Below are positions 1-8,872 of a DNA stretch of 64,000 nt, one piece after another. This stretch comes from JAHEFT01 sp963766195. Lineage in GTDB: Bacteria > Pseudomonadota > Gammaproteobacteria > Xanthomonadales > SZUA-36. A program made the translations under genes and the position numbers. The notes below the pieces were generated by a model, which was given only the letters and a program-made list of their open reading frames with translations, did not search any database and had not been told where the DNA came from. Position 1 is the stretch's first letter; every line of letters starts with the position of its first letter. Location: contig CAVXYY010000001.1 in assembly GCA_963766195.1 (NCBI GenBank), positions 372,001 through 436,000 of the forward strand, in the 5' to 3' direction.

Positions 1-1
1 T

Positions 2-508
2 ATCACGCTGCGCGAATTGCGCGAGGAAGTCAGCACCGACGCAGCCCGCTTTTTCTACGTGATGCGCTCTCACGACCAGCACCTGGATTTTGACCTGGAC
101 CTCGCCAAATCCCGCTCCAATGAAAACCCGGTTTACTACATCCAGTATGCGCATGCCCGGATCTGCAGCGTATTCCGGAACCTGGTGCAGATGGATGAAC
201 GCCATAATGAAGCTATCGGCGAAGTAGCGCTCGATTTGCTGACCGAAGAGCACGAATTCCAACTGATGAGAACGATCAGCAAGTTCCCGGAGGTCATCGA
301 TTCTTCAGCGCGACTGCGGGCCCCTCACCTGATGGCTCACTACCTGCATTCGCTGGCGACGGACCTGCACTCCTACTACAACGCACACCAGTTCCTGGTA
401 GAAGATGAAAATCTTCGTAACGCGCGGCTGAACCTGGTGCTGGCAACCAAAACGGTTCTCAGCAAAGGCCTCGGAATGCTTGGCGTTTCAGCACCGGAGG
501 AGATGTAG
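2..508 (+). CDS. argS: Arginyl-tRNA synthetase, 3' part
   Basis: C-terminal 168 residues of class I arginyl-tRNA synthetase, which charges tRNA-Arg in the cytoplasm. The reading frame is open from base 2, so the gene begins outside the window. The segment FYVMRSHDQHLDFDLDLAK followed by NPVYYIQYAHARICSVFR is the conserved end of the catalytic fold leading into the all-helical anticodon-binding (DALR) domain, where PHLMAHYLHSLATDLHSYYN is the usual tRNA-contacting helix. The stop codon is immediately followed by the start of the SPOR gene, so the two are probably co-transcribed, an arrangement known from Pseudomonas-like genomes. Confidence 0.96.
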   Translation: MTLRELREEVSTDAARFFYVMRSHDQHLDFDLDLAKSRSNENPVYYIQYAHARICSVFRNLVQMDERHNEAIGEVALDLLTEEHEFQLMRTISKFPEVIDSSARLRAPHLMAHYLHSLATDLHSYYNAHQFLVEDENLRNARLNLVLATKTVLSKGLGMLGVSAPEEM

Positions 509-1078
509 TTGGCTGCGGCAAAACGAAGAAAATCAGGCAGAAATCACCGCGGAACACCCGGCTGGCTGTGGCTGCTGACCGGCATCCTGGTCGGACTGGG
601 GCTGGCCTGGTACCTCTGGTCGAAGGGATTCATCCCGCAACCGCAGGCTGATTCAATTGCGACCGAGGAATCCACGGAACAAATCAGCCCCGTCGATGCT
701 GATGAAGTTGCGCCGGCGGTCAACGAACCGAGGAAATCGCCTTACGACTTTTTCACGGTACTGCCGGAAATGGAAGTTGTGGTACCGGAACAGGAACTCA
801 GCGCCAAAAACCGGCCGGCCGAAACCCCGGCCGCCCAGGCCGATACCGGCAGCTATCTCCTGCAGGTCGGTTCATTCCGTGATAATTCAGATGCAGAACA
901 GTTCAAAGCACGCCTGGCACTGCTCGGTGTCGCTGCTCAGATCCAGAGTGTCACCGTGAATGATGCTACCTGGCACCGCGTGCGCGTCGGCCCGGTCAAG
1001 GGCGTCCAGGCGGCGGATGAGATGCGCACCAGGCTCGCCAAAAACGGCATTGAAAGCCTGGTGATGAAAAACCAGTAG
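509..1078 (+). CDS. SPOR-domain cell division protein (FtsN-like)
   Basis: A 189-residue inner-membrane protein: short basic cytoplasmic tail, one transmembrane helix at about residues 18–38 (WLWLLTGILVGLGLAWYLW), a low-complexity acidic periplasmic linker, and a C-terminal SPOR domain at about 112–187 (SYLLQVGSFRDNSDAEQFKARL). SPOR domains bind denuded glycan at the septum, and FtsN-type proteins activate septal wall synthesis. The start is TTG directly after the argS stop, with GGAGG at 496–500 eight bases upstream. The protein is short for classical FtsN, so FtsN-like is safer than a firm ftsN call. Confidence 0.88.
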   Translation: MAAAKRRKSGRNHRGTPGWLWLLTGILVGLGLAWYLWSKGFIPQPQADSIATEESTEQISPVDADEVAPAVNEPRKSPYDFFTVLPEMEVVVPEQELSAKNRPAETPAAQADTGSYLLQVGSFRDNSDAEQFKARLALLGVAAQIQSVTVNDATWHRVRVGPVKGVQAADEMRTRLAKNGIESLVMKNQ

Positions 1079-1158
1079 CGCCAATTCCGGCAGCTTCCGG
1101 CGAACCATCAGTCAAAGGCAGCACCTGGGTGGCGCCACAGCTTTTTGCGGTTGTTTTG

Positions 1159-2256
1159 TTATTTCTTGTTGAGATCTTCCTCGATAAAGCGCAACACGGC
1201 TTCTATCAACGCCTCGCGCGGGTAATCGTTCTGATCCACCAGGGTAGAGCCGATAAAGCGGTGTTCACGCGCTACGGGCACCGCCAGGGCCCAGTGGTCA
1301 GCATTGACGAAACCCAGCAAGGTGCTGTCAGGGATGACCTGGTCATAAAAAATCAACTGGCCGTCGTTCCTGGCATCGACCTGGCCCAACGTGTTGTACA
1401 TCCCTTTCAGGGCGGAAGAAATGCGCTCTGGCTCCGGGAACGTCACCAGCGAATAATAAGCGACAGACTTTGGCAAGGGGTGATGCGCCAGCCAGGCGCG
1501 CCGGGTCAACGGACGAAGGCTTTCGATGGCCCCGCCATCGCCCTGGCTGCATTGGGAACCTGGAAAGTAGCGCATGATATTGAGTTCTTTCTGCTTCGCG
1601 GTCTCGGCCAGGGGCGAACCGCCAATCGCTCCCGCCGCGCTGATCACGGCGACTACCCGCTGTTGTAATTCGGGGTAGGTCACCAGGGCTTCAAGAATAT
1701 CCGACGCCCCTTTTGAATAACCGATCAACAGGATCGGACGGTGGTCGAACTCGGATGGCAAAGCAGAGATTCCGTCGTAAATCTGGCGGGCATTGTTGGT
1801 CGTGCTTGACAGCCCGTCGACCTGCAGCACGCCCGTGTCATAACCAAAAGCCTGCAACAGATCATCCACGGAGTTGTCGATTTTCAGCCAATTGGCTACG
1901 CACTCCCAACCGACCCCGGGCACCAGCAAAGCCAGCAGATCATTACTGCTGGCGCCCATGTTCACCGGTTCACCGGTACCGGGAGGTTCATCGGCGACAG
2001 TGGTCAGGGCCTCTTCGCATGGCCGGTAGTCCGGCCAGCTTTCACCACGTGATTCCAGCACAGTACAGAAGATTTCCCGGAACCGGCCACGCTGATCTTC
2101 AACGCCGGCATCCGCCACCGGCACCATGACCATTGGCGGCACATCCGTATTCCACGGTATGAGCGGTTTGCTGGCGCAGCCTGTCATCAGAACCTGCAGC
2201 GTAGCCAGCACGCCTGCTGCCACCAGGACAATCGTGGTTCGGGCTACTGCGTTCAC
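1159..2256 (-). CDS. Exported lipoprotein with alpha/beta-hydrolase fold
   Basis: About 365 residues. The hydrophobic N-terminus ends in VLMTGC, a plausible lipobox, so the protein is probably lipidated. The body has an alpha/beta-hydrolase look: LLALLVPGVGWE (oxyanion-side strand), PILLIGYSKGASD as the nucleophile elbow (GYSKG), and FVNADHWALAVP near the end as a likely catalytic histidine. A GTG start at 2256 is preferred because AGGAG sits eight bases upstream; a longer frame reaches 2295. The substrate is unknown. It lies convergent to the SPOR gene and downstream of the amino-acid permease, with no clear functional link. Confidence 0.72.
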   Translation of the reverse strand: MNAVARTTIVLVAAGVLATLQVLMTGCASKPLIPWNTDVPPMVMVPVADAGVEDQRGRFREIFCTVLESRGESWPDYRPCEEALTTVADEPPGTGEPVNMGASSNDLLALLVPGVGWECVANWLKIDNSVDDLLQAFGYDTGVLQVDGLSSTTNNARQIYDGISALPSEFDHRPILLIGYSKGASDILEALVTYPELQQRVVAVISAAGAIGGSPLAETAKQKELNIMRYFPGSQCSQGDGGAIESLRPLTRRAWLAHHPLPKSVAYYSLVTFPEPERISSALKGMYNTLGQVDARNDGQLIFYDQVIPDSTLLGFVNADHWALAVPVAREHRFIGSTLVDQNDYPREALIEAVLRFIEEDLNKK

Positions 2257-2429
2257 TCTTGATTCTCCTGCCGGAAAGATTTCCTGTAAGAACACATCAG
2301 AACCTCGCGGTTACCTGCGGATCCGACTCCATTGGCTAAAGGCCCATCCGTTTTGAGCTTGCGCCGGTTCCATCTCTGTTCCTTTACGATCGTACGCGCC
2401 GAACAACGAGTGGTCCAGACTGCTTCGGC

Positions 2430-3836
2430 CTAATCTCCCTGCTCTTCGTTCTCGCGCCAGAAAGGCGGTACTACTTTGCCCGCACGGCGCAAAAAGTACT
2501 CGTAGACCGGGAGGCCAATAATGACCAAACCCAAACCGGCCAGCGCACGCGTCGGCGTTGCCATGAACGTATTGATCAGCAGGTACACGGTCACCAGCAG
2601 AAAGAGTGCCGGCACAAACGGATAGCCCCAGACACGGTAGGGCCGCCTGGCATCGGGTATGCGGTATCGAAGCACCATGACTGCTGCACCACACAGGCCG
2701 AAGAAGATCCACTCTATAAAAATGTAGATATCTGTCAGGATGTCGAACGTTCCGGAAACGCCAAGAACAATCGACCAGATACCGACCATGATTACAGCAA
2801 CCGCGGGTACGCCGTTGGCAGAAATGCGGGCGAGGCTCGCGGGCATGAGTCCTGCGCGCGCAAGCGCGAAGGGAATGCGCGGCCCGGCCAGCAGCGTGGT
2901 GTGGAGTGTTCCGTAAGCTGAGATCATCAGTCCCGCAGACATCAGTGCAGCAACCCACGGACCAAAGAAGCGAGAGGCGGCTTCGCTCGCAACCGACGAC
3001 GATTCGGCGATGCCGGACACCTCGAGTGGTGTGAGCACGTAAAAGTAAGCCGCGTTGATGAGCAGGTAGAGCAGGATCACGGCTAGTGTTCCGCCGATCA
3101 GGGCGCGGGGTATCGTGCGTCCCGGATTCTTGATCTCGCCGCCAATGTCCGCGATTATCGCCCAGCCGTTGTAACCCCAGAGCGCGCCAAGCATCGCGGC
3201 GCCAAATCCACTCAAGCCAAGTTTTGCGCTGTCTGGAACGCCCTCACAGGTTCCCGCCTCACCGCTCAATGAGAAATTTCCCCAGTTGCCGTCGGCAAGG
3301 AAGAACGCACCCATGCCAACCAAAAGAACGAGCGCAATCTTCACTCCGGTTAACACGGTGGCCATTCGCCCGCTGGATCGGGTAGTCAGGAGATTGAGTC
3401 CGGTGGCCACCAAAATCACCAAAACCGGGAGGAATCGAAAAACATGAGGAGGCAGCGTCCCGCCCAACAGATCGTTCAGGAACACCACGAACACGATCGC
3501 CAAAGCGGCACCCGAGGCGCCCAGGGCGATGGACTTTGTCCACCCGTAAAGGAATGCCAGCCGTCTTCCGAACGCCGCACCTATGTAATGAAACTCGCCG
3601 CCGGAGCGCGGCATCATTGCACCGAGCTCGGCATAGACAAGCGCACCGCATAGCGTCAGCAAGCCGGCCACAATCCACACGGTCAAAACCATGCCGGGGC
3701 TGCCGACGTTGCAGGTCATCACCCTTGCTTTCATGAACACGCCGGTGCCGATGATGTTCGCAAGAATCACGGCCGCGGCAGGGATCAACGTCAGAGAACG
3801 TACCAGTTCCCCCCTTCCTCCCTGAAACCGGCTCAC
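2430..3836 (-). CDS. APC-family amino acid permease
   Basis: A 468-residue polytopic membrane protein of the amino acid–polyamine–organocation superfamily. The first helix carries the family signature NIIGTGVFMK, an unwound TM1 that binds the amino-acid backbone, followed by ELGAMMPRSGGEFHYIGAAFG (TM2–3). About twelve hydrophobic segments are visible. The length matches the LAT/YfnA-like branch, which exchanges or symports amino acids. The GTG start at 3836 gives a normal short cytoplasmic N-terminus. The gene stands alone, and the substrate cannot be assigned from the sequence. Confidence 0.9.
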   Translation of the reverse strand: MSRFQGGRGELVRSLTLIPAAAVILANIIGTGVFMKARVMTCNVGSPGMVLTVWIVAGLLTLCGALVYAELGAMMPRSGGEFHYIGAAFGRRLAFLYGWTKSIALGASGAALAIVFVVFLNDLLGGTLPPHVFRFLPVLVILVATGLNLLTTRSSGRMATVLTGVKIALVLLVGMGAFFLADGNWGNFSLSGEAGTCEGVPDSAKLGLSGFGAAMLGALWGYNGWAIIADIGGEIKNPGRTIPRALIGGTLAVILLYLLINAAYFYVLTPLEVSGIAESSSVASEAASRFFGPWVAALMSAGLMISAYGTLHTTLLAGPRIPFALARAGLMPASLARISANGVPAVAVIMVGIWSIVLGVSGTFDILTDIYIFIEWIFFGLCGAAVMVLRYRIPDARRPYRVWGYPFVPALFLLVTVYLLINTFMATPTRALAGLGLVIIGLPVYEYFLRRAGKVVPPFWRENEEQGD

Positions 3837-4114
3837 CTGGTCGCCAGCAGAATCAAGGAATGGTTATCTTCGGATTGGCAATTCAGGAAATCCCGCAAAG
3901 GATTGATTCGGCTCACGAAAAATCTCCACTCCGATTGGCAAATAGTACGATAACAAAATTTTTCATAAACGGGCTGATTTTGTTCCGGAGCTTAGCGTCT
4001 GCAACCGGCAGATTTGACACGGAATTTACCAATAAGCGGTTCAGTCCCCATTCATCAGCGCAGAGTTAAGCTGAACTCCACGATCAGATTACAAGCTGGA
4101 AAAAGGAGTTCTCC

Positions 4115-4666
4115 ATGAAAAGCCTGAACACTGTGAAAACCCTGAAAACTGTTTTACTGACCACTAGCCTGGCGTTGATCTGCACCCCTGTATGGGCCGG
4201 ACACCCGCCCGCCGGTTATGACAGGGCAAAGGTTGTGCGCGCCACCCCGATGTACCAAACGGTGCGCTACCCGGTGGATGAGCAGGTCTGCTGGGATGAG
4301 CAGGTCTGGCAGCAACACCGTCCTTCCGCAGCCCCCACCGTGGTCGGTGCAATTATCGGCGGCGTGGTGGGCAACCAATTTGGCCATGGTGATGGCAGGG
4401 TTGTTGCGACCGTGGCAGGCGCGACCATTGGTGGAGTCGTCGGACACCAGGTAGGCAGGGACAGCTACCGCCGGGGTGCTTATCCGGTGACCCGGACCCG
4501 CTGCGAGGTTCAGCGCAACTGGCGCACGGAACAGCAAATCGCCGGCTGGGATGTGGCTTACCGGTATCGCGGCATGATCTACCAGACCCGTATGCCTGAA
4601 AGGCCGGGCAAACACATCCTGGTGGCTGTCAACGTGGCCCCGGCGCCCTGGTTTCCCGGGCACTGA
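4115..4666 (+). CDS. Exported glycine-zipper protein (17 kDa surface antigen-like)
   Basis: A 183-residue secreted protein with a signal peptide (KTVLLTTSLALICTPVWAG). Its centre holds two glycine-zipper segments, VVGAIIGGVVGNQFGHG and VAGATIGGVVGHQVG, the 2TM glycine-zipper motif of the Rickettsia 17 kDa antigen family, usually tied to the outer membrane. The N- and C-terminal parts carry a single Cys each (CWDEQV and RCEVQRNWRT), which may form a disulfide. A good ribosome site (AAGGAG) precedes the ATG. No lipobox is evident. The precise role is unknown; the family is linked to envelope integrity. Confidence 0.82.
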   Translation: MKSLNTVKTLKTVLLTTSLALICTPVWAGHPPAGYDRAKVVRATPMYQTVRYPVDEQVCWDEQVWQQHRPSAAPTVVGAIIGGVVGNQFGHGDGRVVATVAGATIGGVVGHQVGRDSYRRGAYPVTRTRCEVQRNWRTEQQIAGWDVAYRYRGMIYQTRMPERPGKHILVAVNVAPAPWFPGH

Positions 4667-4717
4667 GTTCCCTGGGAGCGCCGGGTGGAACAGCAAAATG
4701 AAAGTTTCCGGAGCTTT

Positions 4718-5734
4718 CTACTTGAGGCACTGCCGTTGGAATGATTTGATCAGCTTGTCTTCGTTCGCGGCCTTGTCGAAAAATCCCTGGAGATAATCGA
4801 TGGCTTCCTTCGTGTCCTCTTCATCCAGCCCCGGGGTGCTCAGTACCAGGTTGTATATATCTTCCCGCTGTGACGTGACCCGGCGTAATGCGGCCTGAAC
4901 AATGTCCGTGTCCGTACAAAACCCGCGGTAGCGCCGTGACCTGACACTTCGCAGGCGAAGGGATGGGTCGGGTTTTGCATAAGGGGCGTTTACGATCCCG
5001 GAAAGGTCAAAATCGTAGGGTACGTAGTACATTCCCTGGTCCGTTCCAACCAGGTTGCCGTTGTGACAGCAATTCTCTTCGCCTTCCGCTGTCACGAAAG
5101 ACCAATCGGTGTTCCCGATCATGTACTGGAAAACATACACCAGGGCCGTGTGTTCGGCATTGAGTTTGCTCAGATGCACGCCGGGAATTTTCAACTGGCC
5201 CAGACCTTCGCGGGCGGCAAGTTGCTCCGTTGGCTCAATTACAAACCCGTAGCTCACGAGCGTATCCGGATCGGCGTGGCCATCCGTATCCAGGTAACGG
5301 ACGTGTAACAGCCTCACGCGATAAGAAACCTCGGTCAGTAGTCCGAAAATCCGGTAGGCAAGGTATTCCTCCAGCAGATTTTTCTCGCCGTTCTGGTTGT
5401 TGCCACAGTTAGTGACCAGCTTCAGTTTGTCTTGCCCCGTGAAGGGCGTTTGTGTCGCCCCGTTCGGCTCGAAACTGAGCCGCAATGGCGGAAATTTGCA
5501 CATCCGAAGCCGGCTTTTACCGCGGATGCGCACGTTGACGTCCAGATCCGCACCTTCGCTGCGCAACACGAAGGCGTATTCCCGGCGATCCGCCTTGTTC
5601 CCGGCCAGGTTATCGACCGGCCCGATCAACTCGACTTCGAGCACGGTCTCTTCTTCGAACAACGATGCCGCCCAAACCGGGGAACAGGCAAACAGCCAAA
5701 ACAGGGCCGGAAGTAAATTGCGGAGTTTGCCCAT
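4718..5734 (-). CDS. Secreted protein of unknown function, CotH-like features
   Basis: About 338 residues from the ATG at 5734, which gives a clean signal peptide ending CSPVWAA. Segments VNVRIRGKSRLRMCKFPPLRLSF, DKLKLVTNCG, NLLEEYLAYRIFGLLTEVSYRVRLLHVRY and MYYVPYDFDLSG occur in an order reminiscent of CotH-type kinase-fold proteins (RG-x-S, a layered helix, then a D-x-D loop). This is a resemblance by eye, not a firm family call. Its start lies 35 bases after the antiporter stop on the same strand, so the two may share a transcript. A frame continues upstream to 5860 but lacks a better start. Confidence 0.6.
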   Translation of the reverse strand: MGKLRNLLPALFWLFACSPVWAASLFEEETVLEVELIGPVDNLAGNKADRREYAFVLRSEGADLDVNVRIRGKSRLRMCKFPPLRLSFEPNGATQTPFTGQDKLKLVTNCGNNQNGEKNLLEEYLAYRIFGLLTEVSYRVRLLHVRYLDTDGHADPDTLVSYGFVIEPTEQLAAREGLGQLKIPGVHLSKLNAEHTALVYVFQYMIGNTDWSFVTAEGEENCCHNGNLVGTDQGMYYVPYDFDLSGIVNAPYAKPDPSLRLRSVRSRRYRGFCTDTDIVQAALRRVTSQREDIYNLVLSTPGLDEEDTKEAIDYLQGFFDKAANEDKLIKSFQRQCLK

Positions 5735-5769
5735 TGCTGATGCCGGTATCCGGTGACAATGCACTTTGG

Positions 5770-6984
5770 TCACGATCCCGAATTCTTGTGCATTCCGTAA
5801 GCCCTGGCCCAGGGGTTGGCGGTGATGCCGTGAGCGACAATACTCATCAGGATGGTGCACACCACGGTCATGACGAGCGGCCCGCTATCCGGCATTCCGT
5901 CTTCAATCACGATCACGGCAAATACGATGCTCGCCAGACCGCGTGGGCCGAACCAGCCGATAAACAATTTACCTTGGGTGTCTATATCGCTGCCGGCAAG
6001 CGATACAAACACGGGTAGCATCCGGATAACAGTGAGACTCAATGCCGCGTAGACCAGGATGAGCCAGCTGAAACTGCCAATCGCCTGTCCCACCACGGCT
6101 GAGCCGAAAATGACCCAGGTAATGAGCGCCAGGGTATCGCCCACGCCTTCCGAAGCGAGTAAGAATTTATCCTTTAGCTCCCGGGAAAAATTAGTTTCCA
6201 TGATGCCCGCCAGCAGACCGCCGCTGAAGGCGGCAATGAATCCACTGCCTCCGAGGAGTTGCGCGACTGCAAAACAGCTCAACGCCAGGGCGACAACCGG
6301 GATTTGAATCCAGGTCTGGGTTAGCCAGTGTCTCTTCCTGGCTAACTTAAGTAAGCGAAACGTGACGTATGTCAGCACAAGACCAACCACGAGACCGATT
6401 CCGATTTCCTCGGCCACCAATTGCACTGCCAGGGCCCTGGGACTCTGATCGCCGGCCTTGTCGAGCGCCAGGGCCAGGAACACGAACAGGATGGGCACAC
6501 AGATTCCATCATTCAGGCCGCTCTCGACATTCAACCCCTGGCGCACTTCATCCGGCACGACTGGATTGGTTACCACGGCTTTACCCAGCGCAGCATCGGT
6601 AGGCGCCAGCATGGTTGCCAATACCGCGATGGCGAATATCGAGAGATTGTCGAATAGCAGTACGCCGACACCAAAGCCCAGCAGAATGGTAAGAGGCAGC
6701 CCGATCAACAGCAGGCGCAAAGGTATCCCGGAGGTTTTTCTGAGCACACCGATATTGGCGTTGGCCGCATCGGTAAACAGCACCAGCGCAAGGGTTGCTT
6801 CCGCCAGCGCTTTGATCATTTCCCGGTCCGCATCCAGTGAAAGCACATCCAAACCGACCGGTCCGATCAGCAGGCCGAACAACGTAAAGATAATGGGACC
6901 GCTTATCCAGGAACGTTCGACAGCGCCGGCAGTCGAGCTGTATAGCAACACAAAAAGGGCGAGCAATGCGAGTGTTTCATACAT
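5770..6984 (-). CDS. Cation:proton antiporter, CPA1 (NhaP-like) family
   Basis: A 404-residue inner-membrane Na+/H+ (or K+/H+) exchanger. Twelve or so hydrophobic segments are visible. Family landmarks are SGPIIFTLFGLLIGP near the N-terminus, ATMLAPTDAALGKAVV (unwound TM4 with the conserved TD), VESGLNDGICVPILF (the ND ion-binding motif of the CPA1 group) and KLFIGWFGPRGLASIVF (the GPRG motif). The ND rather than DD motif suggests electroneutral 1:1 exchange. No C-terminal regulatory domain is present. Confidence 0.93.
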   Translation of the reverse strand: MYETLALLALFVLLYSSTAGAVERSWISGPIIFTLFGLLIGPVGLDVLSLDADREMIKALAEATLALVLFTDAANANIGVLRKTSGIPLRLLLIGLPLTILLGFGVGVLLFDNLSIFAIAVLATMLAPTDAALGKAVVTNPVVPDEVRQGLNVESGLNDGICVPILFVFLALALDKAGDQSPRALAVQLVAEEIGIGLVVGLVLTYVTFRLLKLARKRHWLTQTWIQIPVVALALSCFAVAQLLGGSGFIAAFSGGLLAGIMETNFSRELKDKFLLASEGVGDTLALITWVIFGSAVVGQAIGSFSWLILVYAALSLTVIRMLPVFVSLAGSDIDTQGKLFIGWFGPRGLASIVFAVIVIEDGMPDSGPLVMTVVCTILMSIVAHGITANPWARAYGMHKNSGS

Positions 6985-7226
6985 GTGTATTCAAGCCCAA
7001 GGCTAACCCCATGTGGTCATGATATCGCCGTAAACGGTTAATATACATGCCCGTTACATCCAGTGCAGCCCGGATTTCGGCCGGGTTTTGGGCATACAGC
7101 GGCTTGATGATCAGTCCAGGCGCTGCGGCTGAAGCGGATAAAATACAGATCGCCCGCACGTTTGCCAGGAAGGTAATTTCAGAATCCTTTTACTGAGTCC
7201 CTTTTTTTGAAAAACAAAATGTATGG

Positions 7227-7243
7227 AAAAGGGCTCTGACCCC
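7227..7243. repeat. Dispersed AAAAGGGCTCTGACCCC motif, copy 1
   Basis: A 17-base sequence in the gap between the HAF gene and the antiporter. The same core, with flanking A and T runs, recurs at 49817–49840 and 52387–52413. This copy lacks the right-hand T run, so it cannot form the full hairpin seen in the other two. I infer a dispersed repeat; its origin is not known. Confidence 0.6.
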
Positions 7244-7261
7244 ATTTAGCTAAAGTAAACC

Positions 7262-8599
7262 CTATTTTCGTGACTTCCTGACGGTGATGTCCAGGGTCGC
7301 TTTTGCGGTCAGCCCGTTGATGTCAGTGACGGTGAGTTCTGCTATGTACTGTCCTGCGGTTTCGTAGGTATGCGCCGCAGTGGCGTCCGTGCTCACACCA
7401 CTGAACGTTCCATCGCCAAAGTCCCAGGAATAGGAAACGATCAAGCCGTCCGGATCAGATGACCCGGCACCGCTGAACACCACGGGAAGCGGGGCTTTGC
7501 CAGCGCTGACATCCGATGAGGCAACAGCAACCGGCGGTTCATTCGGAACCTGGGGCGGAAGATCGCTGGTCAGTAAAAAGCCGTGTGACTGACCGTTCAA
7601 CAGCCCGGTTCCGACGATATCTCCGGCATTATTGATCGCACTGGCGGAAGTGAGAACCCATCCGGCAGCGCTGATGAACTCATTCAAATCACGCATACCC
7701 GCTGTGTCATCCCATACAAAAGCGTGATATCCGCCAGCCGATTGCGAAGAGCCGACCACTTCATTGAGATCGTTGATATCGCTGGCGCCGCTGCTCGTTC
7801 CCCCGGCAAGCGCTCCCAGGTTGGTCACGTCCACGCCGTCATACAAAAATGCATAAGCGGGCGAGCCCGAGCTTGCGGCACTGGTTCCGACGATAAGATT
7901 CTGGTCGTTGATGGCATTTGCGACACCCCCGGTCGGCAGGTAGATCACATCGGCCCCGCTTTTGACGCTGCTGTAAGGCGGTGCAATCAATATCGCGGAT
8001 GATCCCGCCAAACCATAGCGCCGGCGGCTGCCAACCGCGTATCCGGCATCGTTGATGTCCACCAGGCTGTAAATGTCAGCGTACACACCCTGCCGGGTTC
8101 CACGCGGATAGACCAGCGCGATGTCCATCACGGTCCAGCGTGTTCCTTCGAGAACGGCCGGGTTGTAAGGGATCGAAGTTGTCCGGTAAGGGTTTCTGCC
8201 GGCCTGGCTGCCGGAAACATTACCCCATTCATTGATCCCATAGGCCGTTTGCTCATCCCATGTTTTCATGCTGTTGCCATCCAGAACGAAGGCCCCGGTC
8301 AGCGTGCTTCCGGCAATCTTGCCGGCGTCATTAATGGCATTTGCCGATGTGCCGTCCAGGTCTTCAACACCAACTCCGGGTGTCCAGCGGAAGGCCACAT
8401 TGGGATACTGGTCGGTGTTTCGTGCGCCGACAATGACGCGGATCGAGTTGATATCCCTGGGTGAAACGTTGGCGCCCAGATCGACGACCTGGTAATCGGC
8501 CGCGACGGCCAAACCTGAAAACAGGCCAAAACCCAGCGTTATGGCGAGACTGACTGAGCGACCGGCGAACTGCCGGATGACGTTTTGACTGCCTTTCAT
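7262..8599 (-). CDS. Secreted HAF-repeat protein with C-terminal PKD domain
   Basis: About 445 residues. The ATG at 8599 is preceded by GGAGG and starts a signal peptide ending LAVAAD. Residues roughly 30–340 hold repeats with the HAF pattern: motifs such as INDAGKIAGS, INEWGNVSGS, INDQNLIVGTS, INDLNEVVGSS and INNAGDIVGTG alternate with AFVLD, AFLYDG and HAFVWDD strands, suggesting a beta-propeller. The last 90 residues are a PKD domain (SYSWDFGDGT, HTYETAGQYIAELTV). Both domains are extracellular and often accompany polysaccharide-active enzymes. It is divergent from the GH16 gene, which supports a role at the cell surface or in binding glycans, but no activity can be claimed. Confidence 0.85.
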   Translation of the reverse strand: MKGSQNVIRQFAGRSVSLAITLGFGLFSGLAVAADYQVVDLGANVSPRDINSIRVIVGARNTDQYPNVAFRWTPGVGVEDLDGTSANAINDAGKIAGSTLTGAFVLDGNSMKTWDEQTAYGINEWGNVSGSQAGRNPYRTTSIPYNPAVLEGTRWTVMDIALVYPRGTRQGVYADIYSLVDINDAGYAVGSRRRYGLAGSSAILIAPPYSSVKSGADVIYLPTGGVANAINDQNLIVGTSAASSGSPAYAFLYDGVDVTNLGALAGGTSSGASDINDLNEVVGSSQSAGGYHAFVWDDTAGMRDLNEFISAAGWVLTSASAINNAGDIVGTGLLNGQSHGFLLTSDLPPQVPNEPPVAVASSDVSAGKAPLPVVFSGAGSSDPDGLIVSYSWDFGDGTFSGVSTDATAAHTYETAGQYIAELTVTDINGLTAKATLDITVRKSRK

Positions 8600-8819
8600 G
8601 TGTAAACCTCCGATCGGGACGATGTCCAAACAACGCAAAATAAAGGTCGATTGTAGGTTTGACACCTTAAGGCAATATTAAGAGAGAATTCATATCGGCC
8701 TGGAGACATCTCAAGCCCTTATGGTGCCTGGCTCCGTCACGCGATGTCGTGTCTACAACGCTTGCATGCAAGTCGTTGATTGATGTCACAAAGGTTCCAA
8801 AAATCCGGCCCGTTTCATC

Positions 8820-8848
8820 TTGAAAAGTGGTAAAGTAAGCGCTTACAT
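8820..8848 (+). promoter_or_regulatory. Predicted sigma-70 promoter of the GH16 gene
   Basis: TTGAAA (8820–8825) and TTACAT (8843–8848) are separated by 17 bases, a good match to -35 and -10 boxes. Transcription would start near 8855. That leaves almost no leader for a TTG start at 8861, so the GTG at 8873 is the more likely start of the GH16 gene. Confidence 0.55.
8835..8846. promoter_or_regulatory. LacI-family-type operator overlapping the GH16 promoter
   Basis: GTAAGCGCTTAC is a perfect 12-base palindrome with a central CG, the layout typical of LacI/GalR-family operators. It covers the spacer and most of the -10 box of the predicted promoter, so a bound repressor would block RNA polymerase. 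The inference is sugar-inducible control of the glycosidase genes. No LacI-family regulator gene is in the window. Confidence 0.6.
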
Positions 8849-8872
8849 TCACAAAACAGGTTGAGTAAGAAC

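Noticed and set aside
1129..1668. 179-residue plus-strand frame opposite the lipoprotein hydrolase
   Set aside because: Antisense to a gene with lipobox and nucleophile motif; no ribosome site or recognisable sequence.
2311..2958. 215-residue minus-strand frame inside the APC permease
   Set aside because: Out-of-frame shadow; the permease frame carries all family motifs.
6977..7159. Small minus-strand frame before the antiporter
   Set aside because: Overlaps the antiporter start, no ribosome site, no recognisable protein.
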